From Agaricicola taiwanensis (lineage in GTDB: Bacteria; Pseudomonadota; Alphaproteobacteria; Rhizobiales; Methylopilaceae), in the NCBI RefSeq assembly GCF_014635245.1, contig NZ_BMCP01000002.1, positions 744,001-808,000 on the forward strand: DNA of 64,000 nt, written 5' to 3'. Under the pieces are notes generated by a model, which worked only from the letters and a program-made list of their open reading frames with translations, did not search any database and was not told the DNA's origin. Each line of letters opens with the position of its first letter. The first letter of the stretch is position 1. A program made the translations under genes and the position numbers. Shown in pieces: positions 59,353 through 64,000 of this stretch.

Positions 59353-59559
59353 TTGCGGCAAGGCGACGCCGGATCGTCATTCCCATTGTCTGCGAGGATG
59401 GTGCTTATTAATCTGAGCACCATCCTACTGATTTGTTTCGATATCTTCATGTCGGACAAAGAGTTCCGCACACGCCGATCCTTGTGTCGCAAAAGATTGT
59501 CAGCTGCATGTTTCCTTGCCACAATGTCGCACTGTAAGAAACGTGCGGGGGGAGAAGAG
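59353..59559 (+). other. Gap with a perfect 11-bp inverted repeat
   Basis: No gene is supported here. AGGATGGTGCT (59395-59405) and AGCACCATCCT (59416-59426) are perfect inverted copies with a 10-base A/T-rich loop. The sequence after the repeat is moderately T-rich (ACTGATTTGTTTCG), so it may terminate the GlsB-like gene or be an operator for the secreted-protein gene. Confidence 0.5.
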
Positions 59560-59946
59560 ATGCGCACACATGTGACTTTCATCGGCTGCCTGGTGACTGG
59601 CCTGATCGCTGCTTCAGCGGCGCAGGCGGAATGTACCGGCAGTAATGGCCGAGGCTGGGGCAGCGGGAATGGCAAGGGTCAATTCTCGATGACCACCGCC
59701 GACAAGCTGTGCAAGATCAGCTTTCCCGGCTTCATTGACGACGCCAAAAAGACGAGAACCCCGGCGACCGACGTGACCATCACCAGGGCTCCGAAGTCGG
59801 GGAAGGTGGCGATCGTGGCGGGTCGGGGGCTTACCTATACGCCCAACGCCGGCTTCAAAGGCACCGACCGTTTCTGCACCAAGAACACCAGTCCCAAGGT
59901 GAGGGGACAATCCCTTTCCGGGTGCATCGCCGTTACCGTTCGTTGA
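59560..59946 (+). CDS. Secreted protein with one Ig/cadherin-like (Big_9-type) module
   Basis: A 128-residue protein with an N-terminal signal peptide (TFIGCLVTGLIAASAAQA, cleavage before ECTG). The C-terminal half, ITRAPKSGKVAIVAGRGLTY then TPNAGFKGTDRFCTKNTSP, matches the consensus of cadherin/Ig-like repeats of bacterial adhesins, with the YTPxxGFxGTDxF core. Four cysteines in the mature part could form two disulfides. Such modules are normally many in a row in very large proteins; a stand-alone copy is unusual. GGGGAGAAGAG precedes the ATG; a longer frame from 59353 lacks a signal peptide and is rejected. Not recognised as a named family. Confidence 0.7.
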   Translation: MRTHVTFIGCLVTGLIAASAAQAECTGSNGRGWGSGNGKGQFSMTTADKLCKISFPGFIDDAKKTRTPATDVTITRAPKSGKVAIVAGRGLTYTPNAGFKGTDRFCTKNTSPKVRGQSLSGCIAVTVR

Positions 59947-59997
59947 GCGCAAAATCGGGCGCCGGATACATCCCGCAAGAAGCTGCGGCCTGACACG

Positions 59998-61068
59998 TCA
60001 GGCTGCGGACAAGGACGAACGCCTGGCGCGTGAGAGCAACCGCGGCAGACATGCCATGGCCGGTCGCTCGACCGCATACCAGGAGAAAGCCGCAAGGACA
60101 CCGCCCGTCGCGGTGCCGAGGATCGCCAACAGAGCGATCGACATATCCGGCGCCACCATGTGCCAGGCTTGGGTGGCAGGCCAGGCATAAAGATAAAGAC
60201 CGTAGGATAGGTCTGTGTCCGACGCCCTGGTTTTCGGGAGGCGAAGGCCGAAGGCGAGCCAGAGCGCCACGTAAAGCTCAAGCACATAGTAAGCGAGCGT
60301 CGGAAAGCCGCCGAACCACATGCCGGCCAGTGTCATCAGAGCTGCCGCCGCGGCAATGCGCCCATGCATGGGCAGGCTGGAGCGAAACCGCCAGGCGGCC
60401 ATGCCGAGGGCGAAGCACAAGCCGAAGCGCACGCCGTGGCCTATGGCATCATGCAGGGTGATAAGGGGCTGAGCGCCATTCAGTGCCAGATCGAGGGCAA
60501 TAAGCGCCACGATGGCGGCCACATGGATAAACGCCCAGCGAAAGAGGCCTGTTATGCCGAGCAGGATCACGCCGATGATCCCGGCGATCAGGAATTTCAT
60601 GGTCCAGAGTGTCGTCAGCACGTGATCTTCCGGCGCCGGCGGTCCGAAGACGCCGGGCAGATGGGCTTGGCCGTCCATCAGGACGGTGACACGCAGGATA
60701 TAAGCGCCGAGAGCCATGGGATCGGCATAGCTGGAGAGCGAAAGTGCGGTGAAGGCCGCACCAAGCACTACCGTCAGCAGTGCCGCGAATATCAGTCCAG
60801 GCAGGATCCTCAGCAGCCGGGCGAGGAAAAAGCGCAGCGCATCGGGGTGCCGTTCCCAGCTTGCCAGAAGCAGGAAGCCACTGAGGCCGAAGAAGATGAT
60901 GAAGGCGTGTTTCCAGAGGGTCAGGCCGGTGGTCGTCAGGAGAGGCTCGCTGTCCGCCGTGCCGATGGCGATATAGAAGGCCTGTGACACGCTCATCATG
61001 ATGGCCGCGAGCAACCGCACGAGCGGGACGTTGCCGGTGTTGCGATCGATAGCTTCAAGCAGGGTCAT
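59998..61068 (-). CDS. Acyltransferase 3-family membrane protein lacking the conserved His and Glu
   Basis: A polytopic membrane protein of 356 residues with about ten hydrophobic helices, clearly paralogous to its upstream neighbour. It keeps VRLLAA and FFGLSGFLLLASWERHPD, but the position of the catalytic histidine is Gln29 (MMSVSQAFYI) where the neighbour has His29, and the conserved glutamate near residue 159 is Leu (LWTMKFLIAG). It may have lost acyl transfer activity or act as a partner. Starts seven bases after the neighbour. Proteins of this family acylate surface sugars. Confidence 0.8.
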   Translation of the reverse strand: MTLLEAIDRNTGNVPLVRLLAAIMMSVSQAFYIAIGTADSEPLLTTTGLTLWKHAFIIFFGLSGFLLLASWERHPDALRFFLARLLRILPGLIFAALLTVVLGAAFTALSLSSYADPMALGAYILRVTVLMDGQAHLPGVFGPPAPEDHVLTTLWTMKFLIAGIIGVILLGITGLFRWAFIHVAAIVALIALDLALNGAQPLITLHDAIGHGVRFGLCFALGMAAWRFRSSLPMHGRIAAAAALMTLAGMWFGGFPTLAYYVLELYVALWLAFGLRLPKTRASDTDLSYGLYLYAWPATQAWHMVAPDMSIALLAILGTATGGVLAAFSWYAVERPAMACLPRLLSRARRSSLSAA

Positions 61069-61075
61069 ATCAGGA

Positions 61076-62179
61076 TCAGCCGTTGGACGGGTTCTGTGAC
61101 GGCGCGACGATGATCGGTTTCGTCGCGCGCATCATCGCCCATGCGGTCATTCGCGGCAGAGCCCGGACGGAGGGACGCTCCACCATGATCCAGGACAAGG
61201 CTGCCGCTCCCACGGCCAGCACCATGCTCAGAGCGACAAGCGACGGCATCCCGACGCCTGGCCACTGCACCTGCAGTGCCTGGCTGATCGGCCATCCATA
61301 GAGATAGATACCATAGGAGAGGTCGGTCTGCTGAAGCCAGCCGACAACCGGCAAGCGGGGCGACAGCGCAACCCACAGGCCGGCATAAATCTCGGCCGGG
61401 TAGAGCAGGGCGCGAGGCAGGCCACCGAACAGCGTGGCGGTTGCCAGAGCCGCGATGGCAACGAGAAAGAGCGTGCCATCGAGCCGGACGTATGCGCGAA
61501 ACCGCCAGGCTGACATGCCCAGCACGAAGCAGAAGCCAAAGCGGGCAAAGTGCGGCAGCGAGGTGTGCTTTTGGGCGATCTCCGGCCAGAGCGCCAAGGC
61601 TACTTCGGCGGCGATACAGACGGTAAGGGCAACGGGATAGAAAAACCTCGAGCGGGTAAGACCGATCAACCCGAAGACGAGCACGCCAAGATAGGCTGCG
61701 ACCTCGTATTTCAGTGTCCAGATCGTCATCAGCACGATGTTGGTAGGAACCTGGCTCTCGAATACACCCGGAAGCGTCGCGCGAGCGTTGAAGCTGAACG
61801 CCTTGAGCAGAAAAGCGCCGAGCTTCGACGACGTCAGGTAGTCCGTCAGCGGCAGCTGCGTGAGCCACATACCAGATACGACCATGACGCATGCCGCCAC
61901 GATAAGCGCCGGCATGATGCGCAGCGTCCGGGCAAGAGCGAAGCGCAGCGGGTCCGGATGTCGCTCCCAGCTGGCCAGGATCAAGCAGCCGCTGATGCCG
62001 AAAAAGAGGTTGACCGCATGTCCTCCCAACGACAATCCGGTCGAGGAAATCAAGGGTTCGCTCTCGGTCACACCCGTCGAGATATAAAAGGCATGAGAGA
62101 GCACCACGGCAAGCGCCGCTAGCAACCTTACGGCTGTGAAGTTGTTCCGTTTCGAGACGAATGCATCTGCCAGAGTCAT
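61076..62179 (-). CDS. Acyltransferase 3-family membrane protein, intact motifs
   Basis: Polytopic membrane acyltransferase of 367 residues. VRLLAALAVVLSHAFYI holds Arg18 and His29, the invariant pair of this family (OafA/OatA type), LFFGISGCLILASWERHPD follows, and Glu159 lies in IWTLKYEVAAYL. Such enzymes move acetyl or other acyl groups to exported sugars such as O-antigen or periplasmic glucans; the substrate is unknown here. The start is taken at 62179 (MTLADAFVSKRNNF); the frame is open further upstream, towards lipA, without homology. Confidence 0.83.
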   Translation of the reverse strand: MTLADAFVSKRNNFTAVRLLAALAVVLSHAFYISTGVTESEPLISSTGLSLGGHAVNLFFGISGCLILASWERHPDPLRFALARTLRIMPALIVAACVMVVSGMWLTQLPLTDYLTSSKLGAFLLKAFSFNARATLPGVFESQVPTNIVLMTIWTLKYEVAAYLGVLVFGLIGLTRSRFFYPVALTVCIAAEVALALWPEIAQKHTSLPHFARFGFCFVLGMSAWRFRAYVRLDGTLFLVAIAALATATLFGGLPRALLYPAEIYAGLWVALSPRLPVVGWLQQTDLSYGIYLYGWPISQALQVQWPGVGMPSLVALSMVLAVGAAALSWIMVERPSVRALPRMTAWAMMRATKPIIVAPSQNPSNG

Positions 62180-62290
62180 GCTGAAATCCCGAAACGCAAC
62201 ACCTTGGGGCCATCTCATCGACTTGTCCCGCCGGCCTCGCATGTCTCGTGCCAAAGTGCTATCTAAAGCCCTCTGACGACACTGCGATTT

Positions 62291-62319
62291 TTGACAGAAT
62301 GCGCCGCACGAAGGGTTAA
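62291..62319 (+). promoter_or_regulatory. Candidate lipA promoter
   Basis: TTGACA (62291-62296) is a perfect -35 hexamer. The best -10, GGTTAA (62314-62319), is 17 bases later but lies only six bases before the lipA ATG at 62325, so transcription from it would start at or near the start codon. Either lipA is made from a nearly leaderless transcript or the true -10 is elsewhere. Confidence 0.3.
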
Positions 62320-62324
62320 GCTGA

Positions 62325-63305
62325 ATGGCCGTGCTGATCGATACTTTGAATGGCAGGGATCGCCGCCAGGTCCGCCATCCGGAAAAGCAGTCGCGACCGG
62401 ATGCGCCGGTGATGCGCAAGCCTGACTGGATCCGCGTGCGGGCTCCGGGTTCTCCCATCTACCGCGAGACGCAGGACATCGTCCGCTCCAACAAGCTGGT
62501 GACGGTCTGCGAGGAGGCTGGATGCCCCAATATCGGCGAGTGCTGGTCGAAGAAACACGCCACCTTCATGATTCTGGGCGATACCTGCACGCGGGCCTGC
62601 GCCTTCTGCAATGTGCGCACTGGCATGCCTCAACCGGTCGACGCCGATGAGCCCCGCCGCATCGCCGAGGCGGTCGCGAAGCTCGGCCTGCACCACGTTG
62701 TGATTACCTCGGTGGATCGCGACGACCTCAAGGATGGCGGCGCTCGGCATTTCGCCGATGTGATCCGCGCCATCCGCGAGGTGAGCCCGACCACCACCAT
62801 TGAGATCCTGACACCGGACTTCCTGCGCAAGGACGGCGCGCTTGAGATCGTGGTCGAGGCGCGGCCCGACGTCTTCAACCACAATCTGGAATGCGTGCCT
62901 TCGCTCTATCTCACCGTGCGCCCGGGCGCCCGCTACTTCCACTCCATTCGTCTGCTGCAGCGGGTGAAGGAACTCGATCCCTCCATGTTCACCAAATCGG
63001 GCATCATGGTCGGGCTTGGCGAGGAGCGGAACGAAGTACTGCAGTTGATGGACGATCTGCGGGTGGCCGAGATCGATTTCCTGACCATCGGCCAGTATCT
63101 CCAGCCGACGAAGAAGCATCATTCGATCGCGCGCTTCGTCACGCCGGATGAGTTCAAAGCCTATGAGACCATCGCCTATGCCAAAGGCTTCCTCATGGTT
63201 TCATCAAGCCCGTTGACCCGTTCGTCACATCATGCCGGCGAGGATTTCGAGCGTCTGCGTGCGGCGCGGCCGCTCAAGCTCGGCACCCGCGTTGCCGCCG
63301 AATAA
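62325..63305 (+). CDS. lipA: Lipoyl synthase
   Basis: Radical-SAM enzyme that inserts two sulfurs into octanoyl groups, making the lipoyl cofactor for PdhB, PdhC and other lipoyl domains. The auxiliary cluster motif is [17 protein letters not shown] and the radical-SAM motif is CTRACAFC, in the usual order; [10 protein letters not shown] near the end is the conserved serine segment. Length is 326. Its linkage to the pyruvate dehydrogenase genes fits its product's use. It is convergent with the ATPase gene, seven bases apart. Confidence 0.97.
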   Translation: MAVLIDTLNGRDRRQVRHPEKQSRPDAPVMRKPDWIRVRAPGSPIYRETQDIVRSNKLVTVCEEAGCPNIGECWSKKHATFMILGDTCTRACAFCNVRTGMPQPVDADEPRRIAEAVAKLGLHHVVITSVDRDDLKDGGARHFADVIRAIREVSPTTTIEILTPDFLRKDGALEIVVEARPDVFNHNLECVPSLYLTVRPGARYFHSIRLLQRVKELDPSMFTKSGIMVGLGEERNEVLQLMDDLRVAEIDFLTIGQYLQPTKKHHSIARFVTPDEFKAYETIAYAKGFLMVSSSPLTRSSHHAGEDFERLRAARPLKLGTRVAAE

Positions 63306-63312
63306 AAAGCCA

Positions 63313-64000
63313 TCAGATCCTGACACCGCAGCGGCCCGCAAGATCCTGGATGAACTGCCAGGCGGTGCGCCCCGACCGGGCGCCCCGCGTGGTGGCCCAC
63401 TCCAGCGCCTCGCTGCGCAGCTTCTCTGGCGCGATCTTGATACCGAGGCTGCCGGCATAGCCCTCCACCATGGCGAGATAGTCATCCTGGCTGCACTTGT
63501 GAAAGCCCAGCCAGAGGCCGAATCGATCCGACAGCGAGATTTTCTCCTCGACCGCTTCGCCAGGATTGATCGCCGTGGAGCGCTCGTTGTCGATCATGTC
63601 GCGCGGCATCAGGTGCCGCCGGTTCGAGGTGGCATAGAAGATAATGTTGGTCGGCCGTCCCTCGAGCCCTCCTTCGAGGGCGGCTTTCAGTGACTTGTAG
63701 GAGGTATCCTCCGGATCGAACGACAGATCGTCGCAGAACAGGATGAAGTGGAAGGGTGCGGCCTTCAGCAGCGCCATGGCTTCCGGCAGGCTGTCGATAT
63801 CCTCGCGATGGATTTCAACAAGTTTGAGCGGCGGCACGCCTTCGGCAGCCAAACGCTGATTGATCTCGGCATGCGAGGCCTTCACCAGCGAGCTCTTTCC
63901 CATACCGCGGGCGCCCCACAAAAGAGCGTTGTTGGCGGGCAGCCCGCGCGCGAAACGCTCTGTGTTTTCAACCAGGATATCGCGTACGCGATCAATGCCC
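63313..64000 (-). CDS. DUF815-family AAA+ ATPase (partial, 5' end outside window)
   Basis: The frame runs off the right edge, so the N-terminus is missing. The visible part starts in GIDRVRDILVENTERFA, then GLPANNALLWGARGMGKSS, which contains a Walker A loop, followed by ILFCDDLSFDPED with a Walker B-like aspartate pair and NIIFYATSNRRHLMPRDM, a sensor-1-like segment. These are the hallmarks of the DUF815 ATPases, widespread and of unknown function. A TTG at 63921 inside the frame is not the real start. Confidence 0.85.
   Translation of the reverse strand, partial: GIDRVRDILVENTERFARGLPANNALLWGARGMGKSSLVKASHAEINQRLAAEGVPPLKLVEIHREDIDSLPEAMALLKAAPFHFILFCDDLSFDPEDTSYKSLKAALEGGLEGRPTNIIFYATSNRRHLMPRDMIDNERSTAINPGEAVEEKISLSDRFGLWLGFHKCSQDDYLAMVEGYAGSLGIKIAPEKLRSEALEWATTRGARSGRTAWQFIQDLAGRCGVRI

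Overview
The window is GC-rich, densely coded bacterial chromosome. The order of housekeeping genes, a GTTC-N7-GTTC type SOS box, a lipoyl domain on the pyruvate dehydrogenase E1-beta subunit and a ribosomal protein S2 with a C-terminal extension all point to an alphaproteobacterium, most likely of the Hyphomicrobiales (Rhizobiales). No tRNA, rRNA, insertion sequence, phage gene or CRISPR array is supported.

Region 1 (1-14,300, + strand) is a translation, isoprenoid and envelope run: rpsB, tsf, pyrH, frr, uppS, cdsA, dxr, rseP, bamA, lpxD, fabZ, lpxA, lpxI, lpxB. Together these supply ribosome parts, UMP kinase, undecaprenyl and phospholipid precursors, outer-membrane protein assembly and lipid A. 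Region 2 (14,300-20,210) holds gltA and gltX (- strand), comEC (+) and lexA (-). Region 3 (20,253-33,138, all - strand) is a complete assimilatory nitrate module: nasT and nasS sensing genes, the nrtA-nrtB-ATPase transporter, nirB, nirD, nasA, cysG (siroheme for NirB) and mobA (molybdopterin guanine dinucleotide for NasA). Its leader, upstream of nrtA, contains two hexaloop hairpins and an overlapping terminator of the kind bound by ANTAR antiterminators; this is the most interesting regulatory element found. Region 4 (33,228-40,934, - strand) is trpE, trpG, trpD, trpC, moaC, moeA preceded by a PpiD-like periplasmic folding factor. As far as I know, moaC-moeA-lexA are usually adjacent in related genomes, so the nitrate block looks like an insertion into that linkage.

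Region 5 (41,098-59,027, mostly + strand) is central metabolism: tpiA, secG, pyrG, a VOC protein, kdsA, thiamine genes thiO-thiS-thiG-thiE, queF (-), eno, a K+/H+ antiporter, ftsB, then pdhA, pdhB, pdhC, a GNAT acetyltransferase and lpd. Region 6 (59,104-62,179) is a small accessory patch: a GlsB/YeaQ-type membrane protein, a secreted single-module protein resembling the cadherin/Ig-like repeats of adhesins, and a tandem pair of membrane acyltransferases of which one has lost both conserved polar residues expected at the active site. The window ends with lipA and the 3' part of an AAA+ ATPase gene of the DUF815 type.

Regulatory structures stand out: hairpins whose loops contain the stop codon at the ends of rpsB and lpxB, a strong hairpin between pdhA and pdhB, a DnaA-box pair with a hairpin before pyrG, and near-perfect inverted repeats before pdhA and the antiporter gene. 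All functional calls rest on reading protein motifs and gene context by eye; no database search was run.
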